A model generated the notes under the pieces. The model made no database searches and was not told the DNA's origin. It saw only the letters and a list, made by a program, of their open reading frames with translations. Shown here piece by piece: positions 1 through 9,059 of a stretch of DNA of 22,500 nucleotides. The stretch is from Cryptomeria japonica (lineage: Eukaryota; Streptophyta; Pinopsida; Cupressales; Cupressaceae), in NCBI RefSeq assembly GCF_030272615.1, contig NW_026728907.1, forward strand, positions 247,501-270,000. The letters are read 5' to 3'. The translations under genes were made by a program, and so were the position numbers. Position 1 is the stretch's first letter. Every line of letters starts with the position of its first letter.

Positions 1-330
1 GAGGAGAGGAGGGATGCAGCCAAGAAAGCAATCAGGGCTCGAGGCAAGGGATGCATCAAGGATAGCAATCATGTTGTGAGGCGAGATTCCAAAGGCTAAA
101 CGTGAGAGGCTGCAGGGTCGACTCAGAGAGGTCTATGCATGTGAGAGGCTGAAAGCAAGGTCGACTCGGAGCGGTCTATGCATCGGGCGCGCTTGGGGCG
201 ACTACCAGTGCCAACCCCTTATCCCGCGACGCGTCCGACAAAGAGAACGTTCCAAGGCGGCAGAGGAGGTTACCAGCCGAAGGATGCAGTAGCAATAACA
301 GGTATAGTTCCGCGGCGGCCGAGAAGACTC
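1..330. repeat. Degenerate edge of the 188-bp satellite array
   Basis: This segment contains recognisable but scrambled pieces of the 188-bp monomer that follows. The landmark GCATCGG occurs at 180, and the next one at 426 is 246 bp away instead of 188. Parts of the unit are locally duplicated, such as the 'gtctatgcat' pieces near 131 and 173. Divergent monomers at the edge of an otherwise regular array are expected where unequal crossing over homogenises less. The array probably continues to the left of the window. No gene is visible here. Confidence 0.7.
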
Positions 331-3300
331 ACCGCATAGGAATCGGGATGCGAGGCGAGGGATGCGGCGGGAAGGCCCCGACGGCTAAACGGAAGAGGCT
401 GCAGGGCCGCCTCGGAATGGTCCAAGCATCGGATGCGATTGGGACGACTACCAGTGCCAACCCCTTATCCCGCGATGCGTCCGATACACAGATAGTTCCA
501 AGGCGGCCGAGGAGCCTCACCGCATATCAATCGGGGTGCGAGGCGAGGGATGGGGCGGGAAGGCCCCAACGGCTAGACGGAAGAGGCTTCAGGGCCACCT
601 CGGAATGGTCCAAGCATCGGACGCGCTTGGGGCGACTGCCAGTGCCAACCCCTTATCCCGCGATGCGTCCGATACACAGATGGTTCCAAGGCGGCCGAGG
701 AGCCTCACCGCATAGCAATCGGGGGTGCGAGGCGAGGGATGGGGCGGGAAGGCCCCAACGGCTAGACGGAAGAGGCTTCAGGGCCGCCTAGGAATGGTCC
801 AAGCATCGGACACGCTTGGGGCGACTACCAGTGACAGCCCCCTATCCCGCGATGCGTCCGATACGAAGATGGTTCCAAGGCGGCCGAGGAGCCTCACCGC
901 ATAGCAATCGGGGTGCGAGGTGGGGGATGCGGCGAGATGGCCCCAACGGCTAGACGGAAGAGGCCACAGGGCCGCGTCGGAATAGTCCAAGCATCGGACG
1001 CGCTTGGGGCGACTACCAGTGACAACCCCTTATCCCGCGATGCGTCCGATACGAAGATAGTTCCAAGGCGGCCGAGGAGCCTCACCGCATAGCAATCGGG
1101 GTGCGAGGTGGGGGATGCGGCGAGATGGCCCCAACGGCTAGACGGAAGAGGCTGCAGGGCCGCCTCGGAATAGTCCAAGCATCGGACGCGCTTGGGGCCA
1201 CTACCAGTGACAACCCCTTATCCCGCGATGCGTCCGATACGAAGATAGTTCCAAGGCGGCCGAAGAGCCTCACCGCATAGCAATCGGGGTGCGAGGTGGG
1301 GGATGCGGCGAGATGGCCCCAACGGCTAGACGGAAGAGGCCACAGGGCCGCCTCGGAATAGTCCAAGCATCGGACGCGCTTGGGGCGACTACCAGTGACA
1401 ACCCCTTATCCCGCGATGCGTCCGATACGAAGATAGTTCCCAGGCGGCCGAGGAGCCTCACCGCATAGCAATCGGGGTGCGAGGCGAGGGATGCGGCGAG
1501 ATGGCCCCAAAGGCTAGACGGAAGAGGCTGCAGGGCTGCCTCGGAATAGTCCAAGCATCGGACGCGCTTGGGGCGACTACCACTGCCAACCCCTTATCCC
1601 GCGATGCGTCCGATACACAGATAGTTCCGAGGCGGCCGAGGAGGTGGGGGATGCAGCGAGATGGCCCCAACGGCTAGACGGAAGAGGCTGCAGGGCCGCC
1701 TCGGAATAGTCCAAGCATCGGACGCGCTTGGGGCGACTACCAGTGACAACCCCTTATCCCGCGATGCGTCCGATACACAGATAGTTCCGAGGCGGCCAAG
1801 GAGCCTCACCGCATAGCAATCGTGGTGCGAGGTGGGGGATGCGGCGAGATGGCCCCAACGGCTAGACGGAAGAGGCTGCAGGGCCGCCTCGGAATGGTCC
1901 AAGCATCGGATGCGCTTGGGGCGACTACCACTGCCAACCCCTTATCCCGCGATGCGTCCGATACACAGATAGTTCCAAGGCGGCCGAGGAGCCTCACAGC
2001 ATAGCAATCAGGGTGCGAGGCGAGGGATGCGGCGAGAAAGCCCCAACGGCTAGAGGGAAGAGGCTTCAGGTCCGCCTCGGAATGGTCCAAGCATCGGACG
2101 CGCTTGGGGCGACTACCAGTGACAACCCCTTATCCCGCGACGCGTCCGATACACAGATAGTTCCAAGGCGGCCGAGGAGCCTCACCGCATAGCAATCGGG
2201 GTGCGAGGCGAGGGATGCGGCGAGAAGGACCCAACGGCTAGACGGAAGAGGCTTCGGGGCCGCCTCGGAATGGTCCAAGCATCGGACGCGCTTGGGGCGA
2301 CTACCAGTGACAACCCCTTATCCCGCGACGCGTCCGATACACAGATAGTTCCAAGGCGGCCGAGGAGCCTCACCGCATAGCAATCGGGGTGCGAGGCGAG
2401 GGATGCGGCGAGAAGGACCCAACGGCTAGACGGAAGAGGCTTCGGGGCCGCCTCGGAATGGTCCAAGCATCGGACGCGCTTGGGGCGACTACCAGTGACA
2501 ACCCCTTATCCCGCGACGCGTCCGATACACAGATAGTTCCAAGGCGGCCGAGGAGCCTCACCGCATAGCAATCGGGGTGCGAGGCGAGGGATGCGGCGAG
2601 AAGGACCCAACGGCTAGACGGAAGAGGCTTCGGGTCCGCCTCGGAATGGTCCAAGCATCGGACGCGCTTGGGGCGACTACCAGTGACAACCCCTTATCCC
2701 GCGACGCGTCCGATACACAGATAGTTCCAAGGCGGCCGAGGAGCCTCACCGCATAGCAATCGGGGTGCGAGGCGAGGGATGCGGCGAGAAGGACCCAACG
2801 GCTAGACGGAAGAGGCTTCGGGTCCGCCTCGGAATGGTCCAAGCATCGGACGCGCTTGGGGCGACTACCAGTGACAACCCCTTATCCCGCGACGCGTCCG
2901 ATACACAGATAGTTCCAAGGCGGCCGAGGAGCCTCACCGCATAGCAATCGGGGTGCGAGGCGAGGGATGCGGCGAGAAGGACCCAACGGCTAGACGGAAG
3001 AGGCTTCGGGTCCGCCTCGGAATGGTCCAAGCATCGGACGCGCTTGGGGCGACTACCAGTGACAACCCCTTATCCCGCGACGCGTCCGATACACAGATAG
3101 TTCCGAGGCGGCCGAGGAGCCTCACCGCATAGCAATCGGGGTGCGAGGCGAAGGATGCGGCGAGAAGGACCCAACGGCTAGACGGAAGAGGCTTCGGGTC
3201 CGCCTCGGAATGGTCCAAGCATCGGACGCGCTTGGGGCGACTACCAGTGACAACCCCTTATCCCGCGACGCGTCCGATACACAGATAGTTCCAAGGCGGC

Positions 3301-4265
3301 CGAGGAGCCTCACCGCATAGCAATCGGGGTGCGAGGCGAGGGATGCGGCGAGAAGGACCCAACGGCTAGACGGAAGAGGCTTCAGGGCCGCCTCGGAATG
3401 GTCCAAGCATCGAACGCGCTTGGGGCGACTACCAGTGACAACCCCTTATCCCGCGACGCGTCCGATACACAGATAGTTCCGAGGCGGCCGAGGAGCCTCA
3501 CCGCATAGCAATCGGGGTGCGAGGCGAGGGATGCGGCGAGAAGGACCCAACGGCTAGACGGAAGAGGCTTCAGGGCCGCCTCGGAATGGTCCAAGCATCG
3601 GACGCGCTTGGGGCGACTACCAGTGACAACCCCTTATCCCGCGACGCGTCCGATACACAGATAGTTCCGAGGCGGCCGAGGAGCCTCACCGCATAGCAAT
3701 CGGGGTGCGAGGCGAGGGATGCGGCGAGAAGGACCCAACGGCTAGACGGAAGAGGCTTCAGGGCCGCCTCGGAATGGTCCAAGCATCGGACGCGCTTGGG
3801 GCGACTACCAATGACAACCCCTTATCCCGCGACGCGTCCGATACACAGATAGTTCCGAGGCGGCCGAGGAGCCTCACCGCATAGCAATCGGGGTGCGAGG
3901 CGAGGGATGCGGCGAGAAAGACCCAACGGCTAGACGGAAGAGGCTTCAGGGCCGCCTCGGAATGGTCCAAGCATCGGACGCGCTTGGGGCGACTACCAGT
4001 GACAACCCCTTATCCCGCGACGCGTCCGATACACAGATAGTTCCGAGGCGGCCGAGGAGCCTCACCGCATAGCAATCGGGGTGCGAGGCGAGGGATGCGG
4101 CGAGAAGGACCCAACGGCTAGACGGAAGAGGCTTCAGGGCCGCCTCGGAATGGTCCAAGCATCGGACGCGCTTGGGGCGACTACCGTTGCCAACCCCTTA
4201 TCCCGCGATGCGTCTGATACACAGATAGTTCCGAGGCGGCCGAGGAGCCTCACCGCATAGCAATC
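331..4265. repeat. 188-bp satellite tandem array
   Basis: The monomer landmark GCATCGG recurs at 426, 614, 803, 991, 1179, 1367, 1555, 1715, 1903, 2091 and then every 188 bp to 4159. One monomer is 189 bp and one (1555-1714) is 160 bp because it lacks about 28 bp around the 'cctcaccgcatagcaatcgg' block. Monomers fall into local subfamilies: 'gagatggcccc' with 'gaatagtcc' at about 800-1800, 'gagaaggaccc' from about 2200 to the end, and a very uniform block with 'cttcgggtcc' at about 2630-3200. The array ends sharply near 4265. The 63- to 147-codon open frames in each monomer repeat with the 188-bp period and have no coding character. The monomer length is in the usual range of plant satellites and rDNA-spacer subrepeats. 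Confidence 0.95.
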
Positions 4266-4516
4266 GGGTTGCGAGGCAGATTATTGGGAAGGGAACCCCC
4301 TGGGATGCGGCTCAAGCAGTGCCCAAAGGGACTGGAATGCGGAATCACATCGAGAGACCCAAATGCTATACGAGGGCTCAAATCGAATTATCGATTTGGC
4401 CACGACATGGACGCATCGGAACGACTACCTTTGCCGAACCACTCGCAATTGCATCCATACCGAAACCAATAGACATTTCCGTTAGAGCCCTCGCATAGCA
4501 TTCGGGAATCTCGCAT

Positions 4517-4604
4517 GCCCCTCTAAATCGACCAATGCTGGCGCTCAATGAAAATCCGAGCGCTACCACCGTTCGAGCGCCAGCATTGGTCGAGTTAGAG
4601 GGGC
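4517..4604. promoter_or_regulatory. 30-bp inverted repeat (hairpin/cruciform) upstream of TATATAA
   Basis: The left arm is 4517-4546 and the right arm 4575-4604, separated by 28 nt. The arms are complementary at 29 of 30 positions. The right arm ends 32 bp before the TATATAA at 4637. Weaker versions sit in the same place in the next two repeats, so the hairpin belongs to the module. Its function is unknown: it could be an extruded DNA structure, a protein-binding palindrome, or an RNA hairpin if transcribed. Confidence 0.8.
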
Positions 4605-4628
4605 ACGGGGGAGAATGCTCCAGTCAAC

Positions 4629-4665
4629 ACCTCCCCTATATAAGTTATTTGTCCGATTCTCGCAC
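4629..4665 (+). promoter_or_regulatory. TATATAA cassette 1 (candidate spacer promoter)
   Basis: TATATAA lies at 4637-4643 in the context CCCCTATATAAG followed by TTATTTGTCCGATTCTC. The same cassette occurs 13 times in the window. Plant Pol I core promoters commonly contain TATATA(A/G)GGG around the start site, and spacer promoters are often repeated upstream of the gene promoter. Here the G run after TATATAAG is replaced by C or T, so Pol I use is only a possibility and a Pol II TATA box is the alternative. Confidence 0.5.
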
Positions 4666-5012
4666 AACCGTAGTCTGCCTCGTCGAATCAAACAACGGTC
4701 CCAGATTCCGACTTCCGTTCCGTAGAGACCCAAAAGCTAGATGGAGGCTCGCAAGAAAGAGAGTCGGCGCATAGCAATCGGGTTTCTCGAACGTTTAGGG
4801 ACCGAGCTCACTTGCGGATAGGGCAAAATCCGCCAAGCAACCCAAAAGCTAGACGGGGGCTCGAATCGAATCGCCTAGGCGGCCACAACAACGACGTGTT
4901 GGATCGACTACCAGTGCCAAACCATTCAGCAAGACTAGTCTGTGTCGAGGCCGGATAGAGATTCTCAGAGAGCGCCCGCATAGCATTTAGGAGACCTGCC
5001 GCGTCCCTCACA

Positions 5013-5083
5013 CTCGACAAATGGTGGTGCACGTTTATAAATCCGAGCGATCCCAACCCTTTCAAGCACCAACATCGGTCGAG
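5013..5083. promoter_or_regulatory. Diverged hairpin upstream of TATATAA cassette 2
   Basis: Arms 5013-5030 and 5066-5083 pair at 15 of 18 positions. The inner stem is GGTGC/GCACC where copy 1 has GGCGC/GCGCC, so both arms changed together at one pair. Confidence 0.6.
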
Positions 5084-5118
5084 ATAGAGGGGCACGGAGG
5101 GGGCTGCGTGAGACAACA

Positions 5119-5155
5119 CAGTCCCCTATATAAGTTATTTGTCCGATTCTCACAC
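5119..5155 (+). promoter_or_regulatory. TATATAA cassette 2
   Basis: TATATAA lies at 5127-5133 with the shared CCCC upstream and GTTATTTGTCCGATTCTCAC downstream. It follows the right arm of hairpin 2 by about 43 bp. Confidence 0.5.
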
Positions 5156-5454
5156 ATCCGAAGAATGGTCATCAAATCGGACAACAGCCCAAACTTCCGA
5201 CTTCCGTCCCAGAAAGCCCAAGAGCTATCTAAAACGTTCATGGCCGGAACTCGATCGCGGCTATACCAGTCCGCCAAGCAACCCAAAAGCTAGACTGGAG
5301 CTCTAGTCGAATCACCTCTGTGGCCATTGCAAGGACGTGTTGGAGCGACTACCATTGCCGAACCATTCCGCAGGTCGAGTCCATACCAAGGCCGCATAGA
5401 GATTCACGATGAGCTCCTGCATAGCAATCAGGAGACTTGCCGTGTCCATCACAA

Positions 5455-5522
5455 TCGATAAATCCTGGTGCAAGATTTTTGCATCCGAGCGCTCCAACCA
5501 GTCGAGCACCAGCATCAATCGA
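5455..5522. promoter_or_regulatory. Diverged hairpin upstream of TATATAA cassette 3
   Basis: The inner 7-bp stem CTGGTGC/GCACCAG is perfect and the flanking ATCGAT/ATCGA blocks pair imperfectly, about 14 of 17 positions overall. It is in the same position relative to TATATAA as hairpins 1 and 2. Confidence 0.55.
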
Positions 5523-5559
5523 CATAAACGGGCACGGGGGGAGGATGCTCGAGAACACT

Positions 5560-5596
5560 ACCTCCCCTATATAAGTTATTTGTCCGATTCTCAAGC
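5560..5596 (+). promoter_or_regulatory. TATATAA cassette 3
   Basis: TATATAA lies at 5568-5574 in the context CCTCCCC before and GTTATTTGTCCGATTCTCA after. This is the last cassette with GTTATTTG; the ten downstream have GCTATTTG. Confidence 0.5.
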
Positions 5597-5640
5597 AGCC
5601 GAAGTCTGGTCATCGAATCGGGTCAAAGACCACAACTTCC

Positions 5641-6008
5641 GACTTTACCCACAATGCAAGTCATCGAATCGAACATCGGCCCCCGAGTCGGACTCCATGC
5701 GTATGTCAGGTCATCGGACCCAAATTCCGCCTTCCTGCGCATGGCGGGCCATCAATATCAACTCGGTCATCGGACCCAAACTCCGCCTTTTTGCGTATGG
5801 CACGCCTTCAAATCGGTCATCGGACCCAAATTCCGCCTTCCTGTGCATGGCGGGCCATCAACATCAACTCGGTCATCGGACCCAAATTCCGCCTTTCTGC
5901 GCATGGCACGCCATCAACTCGGTCATCGGACCCAAATTCCGCCTTCCTGCGCATGGCAGGTCATCGGACACAAATTCAGACCTCACCAATATGCCTACGT
6001 ATCGAATC
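5641..6008. repeat. 50/56-bp short tandem repeats (GGTCATCGGACCCAAATTCC)
   Basis: The block GGTCATCGGACCCAAATTCC recurs six to seven times, with alternating units of about 50 and 56 bp that differ by a 'gggccatcaacatc' versus 'acgccatc' filler. 5641-5706 is a degenerate lead-in. The overlapping 120-230-codon open frames here have repeated His/Arg/Pro-rich translations and come from the repeat. Confidence 0.85.
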
Positions 6009-7159
6009 GGTCATCGGACCCAACTTCCGACTTCATCCATACTGTAGGGTCTTTGAGGTTGGCGCGGTGCGCTCAACCCAGGGAGTCGACCCATCGAAGC
6101 ATACACCTCCCCTATATAAGCTATTTGTCCGATTCCCACACCTGTGTAGTTTGCACCTCTGACCAGGACATCGACCCCAACTTCCGAACTCGACTGCAAC
6201 GACGGCACCAGCGCCTTGGTGCGCACCTTGCGACGCACAGTCCCAACATTCGCCTTCCTGCACATGGCAGGTCATCGGACCCAAATTCCGACCTCGCGAG
6301 TATGCCTACATATCGAATCGGTCATCGGACCCAACTTCCGACTTCATCCATACCGTAGGGTCTTTGAGGTTGGCGCGGTGCGCTCAACCCGGGGAGTCGA
6401 CCCAACGAAGCATACACCTCCCCTATATAAGCTATTTGTCCGATTCCCACACCTGTGTAGTTTGCACCTCCGATCAAGACATCGACCCCAACTTCCGAAC
6501 TCGCCTCCAACGACCGAACCAGCGCCTTGGTGCGCACCTTGCAACGCACAGTGCCAACATTCGCCTTCCTGCACGTGGCAGGTCATCGGACCCAAATTCC
6601 GACCTCGCGAGTATGCCTACATATCGAATCGGTCATCGGACCCAACTTCCGACTTCATCCATACCGTAGGGTCTTTGAGGTTGGCGCGGTGCGCTCAACC
6701 CGGGGAGTCGACCCAACGAAGCATACACCTCCCCTATATAAGCTATTTGTCCGATTCCCACACCTGTGTAGCTTGCACCTCCGATCAGGACATCGACCCC
6801 AACTTCCGAACTCGACTAAAAAGACCGCACCAGCGCCTTGGTGTGCACCTTGCAACGCACAGTGTCAACATTCGCCTTCCTGCACATGGCAGGTCATCGG
6901 ACCCAAATTCCGACCTCATGAGCATACCTACTAATCGAATCGGTCATCGGACCCAACTTCCGACTTCATCCATACCGTAGGGTCTTTGAGGTTGGCGCGG
7001 TGCGCTCAACCTGGGGAGTCGACCCATCGAAGCATACACCTCCCCTATATAAGCTATTTGTCCGATTCCGACACCTGTGTAGTTTGCACCTCCGCTCAGG
7101 ACATCGACCCCAACTTCCGAACTCGCCTGCAACGACCGAACCAGCGCCTTGGTGCGCAC
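6009..7159. repeat. 311-bp tandem repeats with TATATAA cassettes
   Basis: Units start at 6009, 6320, 6631 and 6942 (GGTCATCGGACCCAACTTCC), an exact 311-bp period. Each holds 'gggtctttgaggttggcgcg', 'gagtcgaccca', a TATATAA cassette (6113, 6424, 6735, 7046), 'gacatcgaccccaacttccg' and, except in unit 3 which has GTGTGCACC, a GGTGCGCACC palindrome near the end. The fourth unit is interrupted near 7160 by a 52-bp minisatellite. Copies are over 90% alike by eye. Confidence 0.92.
6105..7075 (+). promoter_or_regulatory. TATATAA cassettes 4-7 in the 311-bp units
   Basis: TATATAA occurs at 6113-6119, 6424-6430, 6735-6741 and 7046-7052, each in CCCCTATATAAGCTATTTGT. The exact 311-bp spacing gives four equivalent candidate spacer promoters in the same orientation as the 5S genes. 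Confidence 0.5.
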
Positions 7160-7803
7160 CAAAAGTGCGCACTTTTGGAGGGCACTTTTCTGCGCTCCAA
7201 AGGTGCGCACTTTTGGAGGGCACTTTTTGGAGGGCACTTTTCTGCGCTCCAAAGGTGCGCACTTTTGGAGGGCACTTTTTGGAGGGCACTTTTCTGCGCT
7301 CCAAAGGTGCGCACTTTTGGAGGGCACTTTTTGGAGGGCACTTTTCTGCGCTCCAAAGGTGCGCACTTTTGGAGGGCACTTTTTGGAGGGCACTTTTCTG
7401 CGCTCCAAAGGTGCGCACTTTTGGAGGGCACTTTTTGGAGGGCACTTTTCTGCGCTCCAAAGGTGCGCACTTTTGGAGGGCACTTTTTGGAGGGCACTTT
7501 TCTGCGCTCCAAAGGTGCGCACTTTTGGAGGGCACTTTTTGGAGGGCACTTTTCTGCGCTCCAAAGGTGCGCACTTTTGGAGGGCACTTTTTGGAGGGCA
7601 CTTTTCTGCGCTCCAAAGGTGCGCACTTTTGGAGGGCACTTTTTGGAGGGCACTTTTCTGCGCTCCAAAGGTGCGCACTTTTGGAGGGCACTTTTTGGAG
7701 GGCACTTTTCTGCGCTCCAAAGGTGCGCACTTTTGGAGGGCACTTTTGTGCACTCCAAAGGTGCGCACTTTTGGAGGGCACTTTTCCTGTGCTCCAAAGG
7801 TGC
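7160..7803. repeat. 52-bp minisatellite
   Basis: The unit reads roughly AAAGGTGCGCACTTTTGGAG, then two GGGCACTTTT pieces, then CTGCGCTCC. Starts of AAAGGTGCGC fall at 7199, 7251, 7303, 7355, 7407, 7459, 7511, 7563, 7615, 7667 and 7719, exactly 52 bp apart and almost without substitutions. A shortened unit follows at 7757 (38 bp later). Because 52 is not a multiple of 3 and the unit lacks stop codons, long frames are open on both strands; these are not genes. High identity suggests recent expansion by slippage or unequal exchange. Confidence 0.97.
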
Positions 7804-8877
7804 ACACCTAGGTGAGCACCTTCGACCACACCTTGTAGCACACCAAACTCTGACTTTCGACTTCATCCGCAATGCAGGGTCTTTGAGGTTGGCGCAATGC
7901 GCACAACCAGGGGAGTCGACCCATCAAACCCAACACCTCCCCTATATAAGCTATTTGTCTGATTCTCATACATGCGTAGCCTGCAGGAGCAATTAGGACA
8001 TCGACCCCAACTTTCGGCTTCTAAACGAAAACAAGGTCTTTGAGGTTGGTGTAATGCGAACAACTAGGGGAGTCAACCCATCAAACCCAACACCTCCCCT
8101 ATATAAGCTATTTGTCTGATTCTCATACATGTGTAGTCTACAGGAGCAATTAGGACATCGACCCCAACTTTTGACTTCTTAACGAAAACAAGGTCTTTGA
8201 GGTTGACGTAATGCGCACAACCAGGGGAGTCGACCCATCAAACCCAACACCTCCCCTATATAAGCTATTTGTCCGATTCTCATACATGTGTAGCCTGCAG
8301 GAGCCATTAGGACATTGACCCCAACTTTTGACTTCTTAACGAAAACAAGGTCTTTGAGGTTGGCGTAATGCGCACAACCAAGGGAGTTGACCCATCAAAC
8401 CCAACACCTCCCCTATATAAGCTATTTGTCTGATTCTCATACATGTGTAGCCTGCAACAACGATTAGGACATCCACCCCAACTTCTGAATTCGTCTGCGT
8501 TGACCGCACCAAAGGTGCACGCCTTGGTGCTCACCAAAATCCGACTTCCGACTTCTTCTGCTATGCGGGGTCTTTGAGGTTGGCGCAGTGCGCACAACCA
8601 GGGGAGTCAACCCACCGAATGCAACACCTCCCCTATATAAGCTATTTGTCTGATTCTCATACATGCGTAGACTGCAGCAATGATTAGGACATCCACCCCA
8701 ACTTTTGACTTCTTAAACAAGACAGGGTCTTTGAAGTTGGTGCAGTGCACACAACCAGGGGAGTCGACCCATCAAACGCAACACCTCCCCTATATAAAGC
8801 TATTTGTCCGATTCTCATACGTGTAGTCTGCAGCAGCGATTAGGACATCGACCCCAACTTCCGAATTCGTTTGCATT
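7804..8877. repeat. 157-bp tandem repeats with TATATAA cassettes
   Basis: These units share the core of the 311-bp repeat ('gtctttgaggttgg', 'gggagtcgaccca', TATATAA cassette, 'gacatcgaccccaactt') but lack about half of it. TATATAA spacing is 157, 157, 157, 220 and 157 bp; the 220-bp step carries about 63 extra bp with GGTGCAC palindromes. 7804-7876 is the remainder of the interrupted 311-bp unit. Confidence 0.9.
7935..8825 (+). promoter_or_regulatory. TATATAA cassettes 8-13 in the 157-bp units
   Basis: TATATAA occurs at 7943-7949, 8100-8106, 8257-8263, 8414-8420, 8634-8640 and 8791-8797. The last has one extra A (TATATAAAGC). Flanks are the same as in the upstream cassettes. The nearest one is about 2.7 kb from the first 5S gene, so they are unlikely to be 5S promoters. 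Confidence 0.5.
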
Positions 8878-9059
8878 GACCGCACCAAAGGTGCACGCCT
8901 TGGTGTGCACCCTGGAGTGCACTTTGGTGCTCACCTCGGTGCACACTTTGGTGTGCACCTCGGTGTGCACCAAAGGTGCGCACCTTGGAGCGCACCAAAG
9001 GTGTACACTTTGGAGCGCACCACATAGGGTCTTTGAGAGGTTGGCGCAGTGCGCACACC
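8878..9059. repeat. Cluster of GTGCAC/GTGCGCAC palindromes
   Basis: About 150 bp is made of 14-25-bp pieces built on GGTGCAC, GTGTGCACC and GGTGCGCACC joined by TTGG, CTTTGG or CTCGG. GGTGCGCACC and GTGCAC are self-complementary, so the segment is rich in short hairpin potential. It is followed by a truncated 'gggtctttgagaggttgg' block at about 9028 belonging to the preceding repeats. No gene is seen. Confidence 0.8.

Larger units (their letters stand above)
4266..4790. repeat. Promoter-bearing long spacer repeat, copy 1
   Basis: First of three diverged long repeats (TATA-to-TATA spacing 490 and 441 bp). In order it has a 'cccaaatgctatacgagggctc' type block, an 8-bp inverted repeat CAAATCGA/TCGATTTG at 4379-4386 and 4391-4398, the block 'gactacctttgccgaaccac', 'gcatagcattcggg', a 30-bp hairpin and a TATATAA cassette. 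The blocks 'cgactacc.ttgcc.aacc' and 'gcatagcaatcgg' are shared with the 188-bp satellite monomer, so the two families are related. The end coordinate is approximate because the copies grade into one another. Confidence 0.75.
4791..5290. repeat. Promoter-bearing long spacer repeat, copy 2
   Basis: This copy has the same order of blocks as copy 1: 'aacccaaaagctaga' followed by a 'gggctcgaatcgaatc' block, 'gactaccagtgccaaacc', 'gcatagcatttagg', then a diverged hairpin with arms 5013-5030 and 5066-5083 (15 of 18 positions pair), and TATATAA at 5127-5133. The block 'gactaccagtgccaa' is identical to that of the 188-bp satellite. Boundaries are approximate. Confidence 0.7.
5291..5640. repeat. Promoter-bearing long spacer repeat, copy 3
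   Basis: This is the third copy of the module: a 'ctagactggagctctagtcgaatc' type block, 'gactaccattgccgaacc', 'gcatagcaatcagg', a hairpin with inner arms CTGGTGC at 5465-5471 and GCACCAG at 5506-5512, and TATATAA at 5568-5574. After the cassette the sequence changes to 'gtcatcgaatcggg' type short repeats. Confidence 0.7.

Noticed and set aside
894-4158. Series of 70- and 94-codon minus-strand frames in the satellite
   Set aside because: They repeat every 188 bp, overlap one another and shift frame between monomers; they are shadows of the satellite monomer.
331-4265. CRISPR-like array
   Set aside because: Repeats are head-to-tail 188-bp monomers without unique spacers, and the sequence is from a plant nuclear genome.
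6944-7996. Open frames of 220-336 codons across the 52-bp minisatellite
   Set aside because: A 52-bp unit without stops opens all frames in turn; the translations are permutations of the same short peptide. There is no start context or domain.
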